Assembly: GCA_003220225.1 (NCBI GenBank)
Contig: QHRU01000059.1
Location: forward strand, 1 to 64,000
DNA length: 64,000 nt
Origin: Candidatus Rokuibacteriota bacterium
GTDB lineage: Bacteria > Methylomirabilota > Methylomirabilia > Rokubacteriales > CSP1-6
Reading direction: 5' to 3'
The notes under the pieces were generated by a model. The model searched no databases. It saw only the letters and a program-made list of their open reading frames with translations, and had not been told where the DNA came from. The first letter of the stretch is position 1; each line of letters starts with the position of its first letter. Shown in pieces: positions 7,785 to 15,116 of the stretch. The translations under genes and the position numbers were made by a program.

Positions 7785-9285
7785 AGCGGGCGTAGCACTC
7801 GCGCTCGCCCGGCATCTTCGGCCAGCCCGCGAGCAGCCGCACCGTGGCGATCAGCAGGCGATCCCGCAGGTGGGTGGAGTTGTGGCCGTATTCCTCGAGG
7901 CTGGAATGGGTGATCTTCTGGTTGTGCGGGTCGTCCTGGAACTTGCACGCCGTGACGGCGACCGACGCCTGGTACGCGTTGCGATCCGCGCCCGATTTCA
8001 GATAGGCGCTGGCCAGCGCGGTGGCGCGCGGGATGTCGTAGGCGAGAATGGCCTCGTCCAGCTCGTCCAGCAGCGCGGACGGTGTCCGTCCCGAGGCGTC
8101 GAATCCGGCGCACTCGCGCTCGAGCACCGGTGTCACCAGCTTGTTGGAGCGGGCCGCGTCGTTCACGAAGTTGGCCATGAGGTACAGCACGCGCGGCCGG
8201 TAGGGGCTCTCGCTCGTGCGCAGCCAGTCGTTCGCCGTGTTGCAGTAGTCGAACGGATGTTGACCGTCCGTGAACTGCTTGGGCACCGTCGTCCTTAGAA
8301 TCAGCTCGGCGGCGCCGATCTGGATGGTGTCGCCCAGGCTTCGGATCGACCGGCCGTTGCGTAGATGCGTGGTGAGCAGGGCCCAGATGGTCGGCCCGTC
8401 CGCCTCCATGAGCAGCCGGACCATCTCCTCGACCTCGCCCGGAGTGAGCGGCGTGTGATTCGTCTGCGCGAGATTCTTTCCGGCGTCGGGCAGCTCGCTG
8501 GCGACCGTCACGCAGGCCGCGTCGTAGAGTGAGTAGTAGAGCGGGCCGACGGCCATGTCGGGGACGCCGATGTAATAGACGCCGTGGGACCGGTCCCACC
8601 CGATGAACTCGGCGAGGTCGGTCACGGCACGCGCCCGCAGCGCCTTGTGACCCGTGTTGCGCGCCTTCCGCCCGATGATCGTGTCTTGCACGTCGATCAG
8701 GCCCAGGAAGATCAGGTGATCGCGCAGCCGCGGGCGGACGCGCGCGTCGGCGGCCAGACCCAGGAAGAGGCCGTAGGCTCGCCGCACGTCGCCGCTCATC
8801 GTCGCGATCATGTGCGCGTGCAGCCGCTCCTCGACGGTGCCCTCTTCCGTGATCGGCGCCTGCTCCTGGTGCCACACGACCGGACCGTAGCTCGGCGGCG
8901 GCACGTTCATGCCTTTCATCGTGGCGTAGCGGCCGGGATACTTGCCGAGCAGCTGGTTCCAGATGTCGAGCCCGGCCGGGATGTACCAGACACCCTGCAA
9001 GAGCGGCAGCAGCCGATAGCGCTCGGGCAGGAACGGCGCCAGATTCAGGGCGGCCCGGAGGCCGAGAATCGTGTGGTCGTTGTTGATCAGCGTGATCTGG
9101 CCGTCGCGCACGTTGATGTGGCTCGGCACCTGCACGAACGGCGCCTCGGCCCTCGTCACCACGTCGAGGGCGTCGCTCAGCGCGCGGCCCTCCCGCGTCA
9201 CCATCTGATGGAAGAGATCAGTCGTGCGCGGTTGATCGCGCTCCAGAATGGCTTCCGTCAACAGGGCGAAGGATCTGTCGGCCAT
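7756..9285 (-). CDS. Conserved hypothetical protein, His-rich helical (paralogue of 15117-16574)
   Basis: I do not recognise the family. This is a 509-residue soluble, mostly helical protein with no signal peptide. It is rich in His, Tyr and Trp: NNDHTILGLRAALNLAPFLP (about 78-97), GPVVWHQEQAPITEEGTVEERLHAHMIA, LRDHLIFLGLIDVQD, and a late ACKFQDDPHNQKITHSSLEEYGHNS block near 465. It aligns in order, though weakly, with the gene at 15117, especially the C-terminal block and the AL-(Y)-GW segment. ATG 9285 has a GAGGAG site. It is last in an operon with LLM monooxygenase, hydrolase and VOC genes, so an oxidative catabolic role is possible. Confidence 0.8.
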   Translation of the reverse strand: MADRSFALLTEAILERDQPRTTDLFHQMVTREGRALSDALDVVTRAEAPFVQVPSHINVRDGQITLINNDHTILGLRAALNLAPFLPERYRLLPLLQGVWYIPAGLDIWNQLLGKYPGRYATMKGMNVPPPSYGPVVWHQEQAPITEEGTVEERLHAHMIATMSGDVRRAYGLFLGLAADARVRPRLRDHLIFLGLIDVQDTIIGRKARNTGHKALRARAVTDLAEFIGWDRSHGVYYIGVPDMAVGPLYYSLYDAACVTVASELPDAGKNLAQTNHTPLTPGEVEEMVRLLMEADGPTIWALLTTHLRNGRSIRSLGDTIQIGAAELILRTTVPKQFTDGQHPFDYCNTANDWLRTSESPYRPRVLYLMANFVNDAARSNKLVTPVLERECAGFDASGRTPSALLDELDEAILAYDIPRATALASAYLKSGADRNAYQASVAVTACKFQDDPHNQKITHSSLEEYGHNSTHLRDRLLIATVRLLAGWPKMPGERECYARFMKEWIANA

Positions 9286-9340
9286 CGCGCTCTCCTCGGG
9301 TCCGGTCTGGGCTCGTACTATACCGCGCGGCCCGCGTCGA

Positions 9341-9856
9341 TCAGACGTTGGTGAGCGCCGGCGTCGCCTGGCGCAGGGCCTCGTCCCAGGGCCCCGGGAA
9401 CCGTCCCTTCGCGCCGCCTCCGGAGAACGGCCGCTCCTGGTGCCACTGGCTGCGCGGCAGCTCGTAGTAGACCTCGAGCCCATTGCCGTCGGGATCCGAG
9501 AAGTAGACGCCGATGGAAACCGTGTGGTCGGCGACGCGAACGGCCACACCCTGGTCGTTCAGGCGCCGATAGATCTCCGCGAGGTCGTCGAGGCTCGCCA
9601 TCCGCCAGGCCACGTGGTTCAGACCCACCTGGGTCTTCTGCGGCCCGGCGGCGTCGTCTCCAACCTCGAAGAGGGCGATGTCGTGCGCGTGGCCGGGGTC
9701 ACACGCAAGGAAGGCCGCGCGCAGCCGCTCGGTGCCGGAATGATTGAACGTATCCTGGGTGTGGAGGCCGAGGACCTCCGTATACCATCGGTGCGACCGC
9801 TCGGCGTTGCGCACGAAGATGTTGACGTGGTCCAGGGACATCGGCTTATAGCTCAT
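9341..9856 (-). CDS. VOC family protein (glyoxalase/extradiol dioxygenase superfamily)
   Basis: A 171-residue vicinal-oxygen-chelate protein. It starts MSYKPMSLDHVNIFVRN with a metal-ligand-type His, then GLHTQDTF, and VGLNHVAWRMASLDDLAEIYRRL begins the second module. The closing IGVYFSDPDGNGLEVYYELP carries the usual C-terminal Glu ligand. Such proteins bind a divalent metal and do isomerisation, ring cleavage or conjugation. It lies 16 bases downstream of the alpha/beta hydrolase gene in an operon with an LLM monooxygenase. A ring-cleavage dioxygenase followed by a C-C hydrolase would fit, but the substrate is unknown. Confidence 0.9.
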   Translation of the reverse strand: MSYKPMSLDHVNIFVRNAERSHRWYTEVLGLHTQDTFNHSGTERLRAAFLACDPGHAHDIALFEVGDDAAGPQKTQVGLNHVAWRMASLDDLAEIYRRLNDQGVAVRVADHTVSIGVYFSDPDGNGLEVYYELPRSQWHQERPFSGGGAKGRFPGPWDEALRQATPALTNV

Positions 9857-9872
9857 CTCTCCCTCTCCTTGC

Positions 9873-10670
9873 CTACGGGTGGATCACCGTCGGCGTACGG
9901 CTGATGACGAACGCCTCGTGACGGTCGAGGAAATCGGCCACCACATCGGCGAACGCCTCGGGCCGATCGGTGCTGATCGCGTGCGCGGCGTCGTAGACGA
10001 ACACGAGGTGGCAGTTGGGCATCGTCTCCTTGTAGATGCGCCCCATGGCGGGCGCGATGACGCGGTCCAGGGTGCCGAACAGCACGAGCGTCGGCGTGGC
10101 CAGCCCGGACAGACGGCCCTCGAGGTCCGCGTCACGGTCCGGACCTCTCAGACGCTGCACCAGTGGCTGTGTCTTGGCCCGTGTGGCCGCGTCCGGCAGC
10201 AGGATTGCGCCGAGCCGTTCGGGGTGCGCGTACAGGCGGAGCGCGATCTCTTCGGGAGATCCGGCCGGCGACGCGGCGCCTTCCTGACGGATCGCTGCGG
10301 GGGCTTCCAGCACGAGGGCGCGCACCCGCTCCGGCGCCTGCAGCGCGAGCCACAGCGCCGTCTTGCCTCCGAACGAGGTGCCCATGAGGTTGAAGGTGTC
10401 GAGCCCGAGGTTGCCGATCGCCTGGGCCATCGTCGAGGCCAGCTCGGGCATGCTGGTCGTCCGGAGGTTCTCGGGCGACTGACCGAACCCAGGCATCTCG
10501 AAGAGCACCACCCGGAAGTGGCGGGACAGCAGGTCGTGCGCCGGCGTGAGGCGCGGCCCGCCCGCGCCGTGCAGATGCACCAACGGCGCACCGTCGCCAG
10601 CCTCCAGGTAGCGGATCCGGAAGCCGTCCGCCTCGACGTAGCCGTCGCTGAACAATCCCGGTGCCCTCAC
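9873..10670 (-). CDS. Alpha/beta hydrolase
   Basis: A 265-residue alpha/beta hydrolase. LHGAGG forms the oxyanion region near residue 33, the nucleophile elbow is GTSFGG near 98-103, an acid lies in LFGTLDRV, and the catalytic His is in VYDAAHAIS near 230. Its GTG start (10670) overlaps the TGA of the upstream LLM gene as GTGA, implying translational coupling. The resemblance to meta-cleavage-product hydrolases, together with a VOC gene just downstream, suggests C-C bond hydrolysis after ring opening. Ester or epoxide hydrolysis cannot be excluded. Confidence 0.92.
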   Translation of the reverse strand: MRAPGLFSDGYVEADGFRIRYLEAGDGAPLVHLHGAGGPRLTPAHDLLSRHFRVVLFEMPGFGQSPENLRTTSMPELASTMAQAIGNLGLDTFNLMGTSFGGKTALWLALQAPERVRALVLEAPAAIRQEGAASPAGSPEEIALRLYAHPERLGAILLPDAATRAKTQPLVQRLRGPDRDADLEGRLSGLATPTLVLFGTLDRVIAPAMGRIYKETMPNCHLVFVYDAAHAISTDRPEAFADVVADFLDRHEAFVISRTPTVIHP

Positions 10671-11743
10671 ATGCCGCGAATGCGCGGCAGCACCTTCTTG
10701 CCGAACAGCTCGAGCGATCGCATCAGGGGCTCCAGCTCAGCGGACCCCGGCGGGTGCAGAGACAGATCGATGACGCCGGCGCCGACCACGTCGCGACAGC
10801 GCCTGACCTGCTCGACGATGGTATCCGGGCTGCCGACGAACGTCGTGGGCAGCGCGCCGCTCACGATCGGCGCCCGCGCCTCGCCGGCGATGTTGCGAGC
10901 ATCCAGCTTCATGAACGCGTCGCGGACGCCTGCCCGCATGGCGAACGGCGCCTGGTTCGGCTGCGCGCGCAGCGTCGCGTGCGCCTCGTCGTCGGTCTCG
11001 GCCAGGACCATGTTCGCGCGATAGACGATCTGCTCGGGCGCCGGCTCCCAGCCGTAGCGCGCGCACTGCTCGCGGTAATACCGCGTGGCCTTCGCCATGA
11101 CCTCGAACGGTCCGTAAGAGACGCCGTAGCCGAGGTGGTGGCGCGCGGCGAACTCGCCGGCTTCGCGACTCGTTCCCAGCGCATAGGTGGGTGGATGTGG
11201 CTGCTGCAACGGGCGTGGCCAGATGGAGACGGTGCGGTACTGGAAGTGACGCCCCTGCCAGCCGAAGGGCTGCGGCTCCGTCCACGCCTTGAGGATCAGC
11301 TCCATTCCTTCGTCGGTCCGCTCCCGCGCCTCCGCCGGGTTGAGGTCGTAGGTGAGGTACTCGTTCGTCGTCCCGCGCAGGAGGCCGACGACCAGGCGGC
11401 CCTGGGCGAGGGTGTCGAGCATCGCCAGCTCCTCGGCCACGCGCACCGGATTGCTCTGGGGAACGATGGGGCCGAGCAGGGCGATGGTGATCTTCTTCAG
11501 CCGCGCGGCGATGAACGCGGCCGAGAGCATCGGGGCCGGGGACAGGATCCGGGGCGAGTAGTGATGCTCGGACACGCTCACCCAGTCGAAGCCCAACTCC
11601 TCGACGTACTCGAGCCGCTCGATCATGCCGCGGTACGCCTCGGCGCCGGCGTCACGGTCGTACGCCCCGGAGGGCACCGGCCACTCGGAGGGCAGGGCCT
11701 GAGGGGCCCGATAGCGCACGGTTTCGAAGAACGAGACCTTCAT
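10667..11743 (-). CDS. LLM class flavin-dependent oxidoreductase (luciferase-like monooxygenase)
   Basis: A 358-residue bacterial-luciferase-fold protein starting MKVSFFETVRYR. The TIM-barrel motifs are present: FDWVSVSEHHYSP near residue 50, LGPIVPQSNPVRVAEELAMLDTLAQGRLVVGLLRG near 90-125, and PPTYALGTSREAGEFAARHHLGYG. Such enzymes use FMNH2 or F420H2 to oxygenate small organics. A much longer in-frame extension exists upstream, but ATG 11743 matches the family N-terminus. It is first in a minus-strand operon with hydrolase, VOC and hypothetical genes. No flavin reductase gene is adjacent. Confidence 0.92.
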   Translation of the reverse strand: MKVSFFETVRYRAPQALPSEWPVPSGAYDRDAGAEAYRGMIERLEYVEELGFDWVSVSEHHYSPRILSPAPMLSAAFIAARLKKITIALLGPIVPQSNPVRVAEELAMLDTLAQGRLVVGLLRGTTNEYLTYDLNPAEARERTDEGMELILKAWTEPQPFGWQGRHFQYRTVSIWPRPLQQPHPPTYALGTSREAGEFAARHHLGYGVSYGPFEVMAKATRYYREQCARYGWEPAPEQIVYRANMVLAETDDEAHATLRAQPNQAPFAMRAGVRDAFMKLDARNIAGEARAPIVSGALPTTFVGSPDTIVEQVRRCRDVVGAGVIDLSLHPPGSAELEPLMRSLELFGKKVLPRIRGM

Positions 11744-11860
11744 GGCGCCGCTCGGAGCATGGCGCCGGACGTTACCACGAACAGGTGAGACAGGCCACGC
11801 CGCGCGACCGCGTAGTAAGCTCCCGGTCGACGGACATCGCGCCACACGGGAGGATCGAGT

Positions 11861-12823
11861 ATGAAGGCCTACTTCCTCACCCCCGGTCCCGGCGGGACCG
11901 GGGTCGAGCTTCGCGAGACCGCCACGCCCGAGCCCAAGCCCGGCGAGCTTCTCGTGCGGGTCCGGGCCACGTCGTTGAACCGCGGCGAGCTGCTGGGCGG
12001 CAAGCCCGGCGCGCCGGCCAGAGCCGGTGGCGGCGAATGCGCGGGGGACGTGGTCAAGCTCGGCGACGGCGTCACCGCCGTGTCGACGGGCGACCGTGTG
12101 ATGGGACGCTGCGCTGGCGGCTTCGCCGAGTACGCGCTGATGGACGCGCGCGAGGCGATGCGGGTGCCCGGCCCGCTCGCGTGGGAAGAGGCGGCGGCCA
12201 CGCCGCTGGTCTTCGTCGTCGTCTACGACATGCTGGTTGCCCAGGGCCAGCTCGCGGCCGGGCAGTGGCTGCTCGTGACGGGCGTGTCGTCGGGGGTCGG
12301 CGTCGCCGCCCTGCAGACCGGCAAGGTGCTGGGCGCGCGGGTCATCGGCACCTCCGGCTCTGCCGACAAGCTCGCCCGGCTGGAGAAGCTCGGCCTCGAC
12401 GTCGGCATCCGCACGCGGGCCGCGGATTTCCACGACGCCGTGCTGAAGGCCACCGACGGCAAGGGCGTGAGCCTCGTGGTCAACAACGTCGGCGGCTCCG
12501 TCTTCGCCGAGTGCATCAAGAGCCTGGCCTTCGAGGGGCGGCTGGCGACGGTGGGACACATGGATCGCGTGCTGAGCGCCCCTCTGGATCTCGAAGCCCT
12601 GCACAGCAAGCGCCTCACGGTCTTCGGCGTGAGCAACCGGCTCCGCACGGCAGCGCAGCGCGCGGCGACGGTGCGCGGCTTCGTCAAGGACGTCCTGCCT
12701 TACTTCGAGGACGGTCGGCTGCGGCCGCTGGTCGACAGGATCTTCGGCTTCGACGACCTGCCGTCGGCCATCAAGTTCATGGAGTCCGACGCTCAGGTCG
12801 GCAAGATCGTGGTGCGTTTGTAG
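11861..12823 (+). CDS. Zinc-binding-dehydrogenase-superfamily oxidoreductase (quinone oxidoreductase-like)
   Basis: A 320-residue medium-chain dehydrogenase/reductase. The N-terminal GroES-like domain has no obvious catalytic zinc Cys/His set, as in zeta-crystallin/quinone oxidoreductases. The Rossmann domain carries VTGVSSGVGVAALQTGKVLGARVIGT near residues 143-168. It probably reduces quinones or enones with NADPH. ATG 11861 follows GGGAGGATCGAGT. The last nine codons and stop lie inside a 65-base unit that is repeated 105 bases downstream (see the repeat at 12796-12965). Its end overlaps the convergent Mug reading frame by 31 bases. Confidence 0.92.
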   Translation: MKAYFLTPGPGGTGVELRETATPEPKPGELLVRVRATSLNRGELLGGKPGAPARAGGGECAGDVVKLGDGVTAVSTGDRVMGRCAGGFAEYALMDAREAMRVPGPLAWEEAAATPLVFVVVYDMLVAQGQLAAGQWLLVTGVSSGVGVAALQTGKVLGARVIGTSGSADKLARLEKLGLDVGIRTRAADFHDAVLKATDGKGVSLVVNNVGGSVFAECIKSLAFEGRLATVGHMDRVLSAPLDLEALHSKRLTVFGVSNRLRTAAQRAATVRGFVKDVLPYFEDGRLRPLVDRIFGFDDLPSAIKFMESDAQVGKIVVRL

Positions 12824-13467
12824 AGGAGCGGCCCGGCATTGCCGGGCTGCGACGAACGTTGGGGGGTGTGGGGGGCCATGTCGGGGCCCCCCACGCGGTC
12901 GGTCGGCAAGATCGTGGTGCGTTTGTAGAGGAGCGGCCCGGCTTTGCCGGGCTGCGACGAACGTTCCGTCCATCGCCTGAGGCGTCGGTACCACACGAGC
13001 TTGTCCCCGAAGCCCGGATAGGCGGCGTTGCGGCCGCTGGGGTTGGGCACCACGAAGACGGTGGCACCGCCGATGCGCTCTGGCTTGCGCCCCGGCCCGG
13101 CGCTCGCGGACGGACCGAAGAACTGTCGGTACGCCGTGCTCCCGACAAACGCCACCACGGCCGGCTCGATGCCCGCGATCGTGCGGGCCAGCCGTTTGCG
13201 ACCGCGCGCATAGTCGGCCGCCGTCAGCTCGGAGGCCTCGCGCGTCGCGCGCTCCGCGATGTTGGTCAGCGCGAGCCCGAACTCCGGAAGGCGAACGTCG
13301 TCCGCAAACGTCAGCGGCTCGGACACGAAGCCCGCGGCGTGGAGCAGGCGATAGAAGGGATTACCGGGCCCCGCGAAGTGATGACCGACACGGGCCGACG
13401 TCAGGCTCGGGTTGATGCCGACGAAGAGGATGCGCGGCTTCGGGCACAGGCGCGCCGGCAAGCGCAC
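12793..13467 (-). CDS. mug: Mismatch-specific uracil/thymine-DNA glycosylase (Mug family)
   Basis: A 224-residue family-2 uracil-DNA glycosylase. Motif 1 is LFVGINPSLTSARVGHHFAG near residues 14-33 and motif 2 is VPNPSGRNAAYPG near 139-151. It removes U or T opposite G (and ethenocytosine) in base-excision repair. GTG 13467 begins one base after the stop of the upstream gene. Family members are usually about 165-180 residues. Here residues after about 170 are translated from the antisense of the 12796-12965 repeat, giving two copies of a 21-residue stretch starting RSSQPG. The functional protein probably ends near residue 170, and the extension is a by-product of the repeat. Confidence 0.88.
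   Translation of the reverse strand: MRLPARLCPKPRILFVGINPSLTSARVGHHFAGPGNPFYRLLHAAGFVSEPLTFADDVRLPEFGLALTNIAERATREASELTAADYARGRKRLARTIAGIEPAVVAFVGSTAYRQFFGPSASAGPGRKPERIGGATVFVVPNPSGRNAAYPGFGDKLVWYRRLRRWTERSSQPGKAGPLLYKRTTILPTDRVGGPDMAPHTPQRSSQPGNAGPLLYKRTTILPT
12796..12965. repeat. Tandem 65-bp repeat: gene 3' tail plus hairpin of family A element
   Basis: 12796-12860 and 12901-12965 are identical except for one base. Each unit holds the last nine codons and TAG of the gene at 11861, then a 7-bp GCCCGGC/GCCGGGC hairpin and a shared CGACGAACGTT. Between the copies lies the second family-A hairpin, GGGGGGCC-N7-GGCCCCCC. The first hairpin probably also ends transcription. The duplicated gene tail shows that the unit was copied after the element was already in place. 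Confidence 0.9.
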
Positions 13468-13468
13468 G

Positions 13469-14650
13469 CTAGAACAGCGGGCTGTTCGACTCGAGGCCGA
13501 GCATCGTGCGCCCCACCGCCTCGTAGTTCACGAACTGCAGCTGGTTGTGCCGGGTGACGACCTCGGCGTCGCGCGCGTAGCGCTCGAGCGGGCTGCTGTT
13601 GAAGATGGACGTGGTGCCGGCCGTCGCGCAGACCATGTGCGTGGCCTGGGCTGCGCTCTGAGCGGCGTGGGTCATGGCCATGCGGAGATCCGAGCGCTGT
13701 CGCTCCGTGACGAACTCGCCCGCTACCACCGTCTGCCACATCGCCTGCACGGTGTCGAACAACAAGGCCCGGCCGGAGCGCAGCAGCGCCTCGGCTTCGC
13801 CGATTCTCGCCTGCACCAGCGGCCGGTCGCGCAGCAGCTCCGACGACGAGCGCGGCACCTTCACCTGGGCGAGCTCGACGAACTCGTCGACGGCGGCGCG
13901 GGCCACGCCGAGCCCGACGCAGCAGAAGCCGCAGCCGGCGAGATCGAAGCCGTGCATCCGGTTCATCGGCCCGGTGACGCGCGCGCGCCGATCGAGCGCC
14001 GAGAACGTATGCTCCTCGGGCACGAACAGGTCCTCGACCTCGATGTCGTGGCTGCCCGTCCCCCGCATCCCGCTGACGTTCCAGGTGTCGATGATGCGCA
14101 CCTGCGATTTCGGATGGAAGTAGGCGATGCGCACATCCTGATCGCCGTTGGGCCGCCGCCGGGGCACATCACCGTCGAAGACCTTGCAGGCGCCGTGGAG
14201 CAGGAACGAATGCATGCAGCCGCTGGCGAAGAACCAGTGCCCGGTGACGCGGTAGCCGCCCGGCACGGCGACGGCCCGGCCGCGCGGGTTCGCCGAGCCT
14301 GCCGAGACGCCGATCGGATCGCTGTGGAAGAGCGTGCGGCGGACCTCCGGCGCGAATTGAGCGCTCTGGCGGAAGCTGTTGATGCCCATGGCCAGGCACC
14401 AGCCCGTCGAGCCGTCGGCCCGGGCCACTTCCTCGATCACGCGCAGGGTCGTGAGGATGTCGGCGCCCAGGCCGCCCTCGGCCTCGGAGATCGCGACCTT
14501 GAACAGCTTCGCGTTGGCGATCTCGAGCACGAGATCGCGCGGCAGCTGCCGCGCGGCCTCGATCTCGTCGGCCCGCTCGCGGATGCGCGGCGCCAGCGCG
14601 CGGGCGACATCGAGCGGGCTGGTCGCCGCGCGGGCGGAGTCGGTGATCAT
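13469..14650 (-). CDS. Acyl-CoA-dehydrogenase-fold flavin monooxygenase (HsaA/DszC-like)
   Basis: A 393-residue protein with the acyl-CoA dehydrogenase fold. It contains FKVAISEAEGGLGAD and ADGSTGWCLAMG near residues 50-85, GYRVTGHWFFASGC near 130-144, TWNVSGMRGTGSHDIEVEDLFVPEEHTF near 190-216, and a C-terminal ATAGTTSIFNSSPLERYARDAEVVTRH. The absence of the catalytic Glu region and the GTGSHD motif fit group-D two-component monooxygenases, which hydroxylate aromatics with reduced flavin. Acyl-CoA dehydrogenation is the alternative. It sits 10 bases downstream of a CMD-family gene and one base before mug. Confidence 0.85.
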   Translation of the reverse strand: MITDSARAATSPLDVARALAPRIRERADEIEAARQLPRDLVLEIANAKLFKVAISEAEGGLGADILTTLRVIEEVARADGSTGWCLAMGINSFRQSAQFAPEVRRTLFHSDPIGVSAGSANPRGRAVAVPGGYRVTGHWFFASGCMHSFLLHGACKVFDGDVPRRRPNGDQDVRIAYFHPKSQVRIIDTWNVSGMRGTGSHDIEVEDLFVPEEHTFSALDRRARVTGPMNRMHGFDLAGCGFCCVGLGVARAAVDEFVELAQVKVPRSSSELLRDRPLVQARIGEAEALLRSGRALLFDTVQAMWQTVVAGEFVTERQRSDLRMAMTHAAQSAAQATHMVCATAGTTSIFNSSPLERYARDAEVVTRHNQLQFVNYEAVGRTMLGLESNSPLF

Positions 14651-14660
14651 GCGGTCCGGG

Positions 14661-15002
14661 TCAGCTCCGCTTGAACGCGCCCTCGACCTCGAGCTGCATG
14701 ATGCTTTTCACGCCGGCGCTGAGGGTCGGCCCGCCGCCCGGCACCGCCGCCGCCTGGATCGCCTCCAGCAGCTCGCGCTTCGTGGCGCCGTGCTCGACGG
14801 CCCGGCGCATGTGGGCGACGACGCCGTCCTCTCGCCCGCGAAACGCCAGGATCCCGATGATGACCATCTCGCGGTGCTTGATCGACAGCTCCTTGCCTTC
14901 GCCGACCGACAGCTCGCTCACCGGCTGTCGCGCGGCGGCGTACTGCGGGTCTTCGCGCGCCAGCCAGTCCGCCCACGGGTACCCATACGGGCTCTTGCTC
15001 AT
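14661..15002 (-). CDS. Carboxymuconolactone-decarboxylase (CMD) family protein lacking CxxC
   Basis: A 113-residue all-helical CMD/AhpD-fold protein. The central LSIKHREMVIIGILAFRGREDGVVAHMRRAVEHGATKRELLEAI stretch matches the family, but the AhpD CxxC is absent: the equivalent place reads FRGREDG. It therefore cannot be a thiol peroxidase. A decarboxylase, hydrolase or ligand-binding role remains. ATG 15002 is preceded by GAGGAGG. Gene order hypothetical, CMD, monooxygenase, mug suggests one minus-strand transcript, interrupted by a family-A hairpin element before this gene. Confidence 0.82.
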   Translation of the reverse strand: MSKSPYGYPWADWLAREDPQYAAARQPVSELSVGEGKELSIKHREMVIIGILAFRGREDGVVAHMRRAVEHGATKRELLEAIQAAAVPGGGPTLSAGVKSIMQLEVEGAFKRS

Positions 15003-15042
15003 CTCTGCCTCCTCACGCCAAACACATCACCTCGGCCCCCTT

Positions 15043-15113
15043 AGAGGAGCGGGCCGGCTTGGCCGGGCCGCTCCGAAGGCCCGGGGGGAGTGGGGGCCAT
15101 TTCGGGGCCCCCA
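15043..15113. repeat. Family A double-hairpin intergenic element
   Basis: It begins TAGAGGAGCGGG and contains a 13-bp stem with one mismatch (GGAGCGGGCCGGC / GGCCGGGCCGCTCC), then a G-run and GGGGGCC-N7-GGCCCCC. It lies between the stop of the gene at 15117 and the start of the CMD gene at 15002, where it could end or attenuate transcription. Confidence 0.8.
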
Positions 15114-15116
15114 CGT

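Noticed and set aside
10667-12994. Very long minus-strand frame (775 codons) covering the LLM gene and the antisense of the gene at 11861
   Set aside because: Only the part below 11743 has family similarity. The rest is antisense of a well-supported oxidoreductase gene; GC-rich DNA keeps such shadow frames open.
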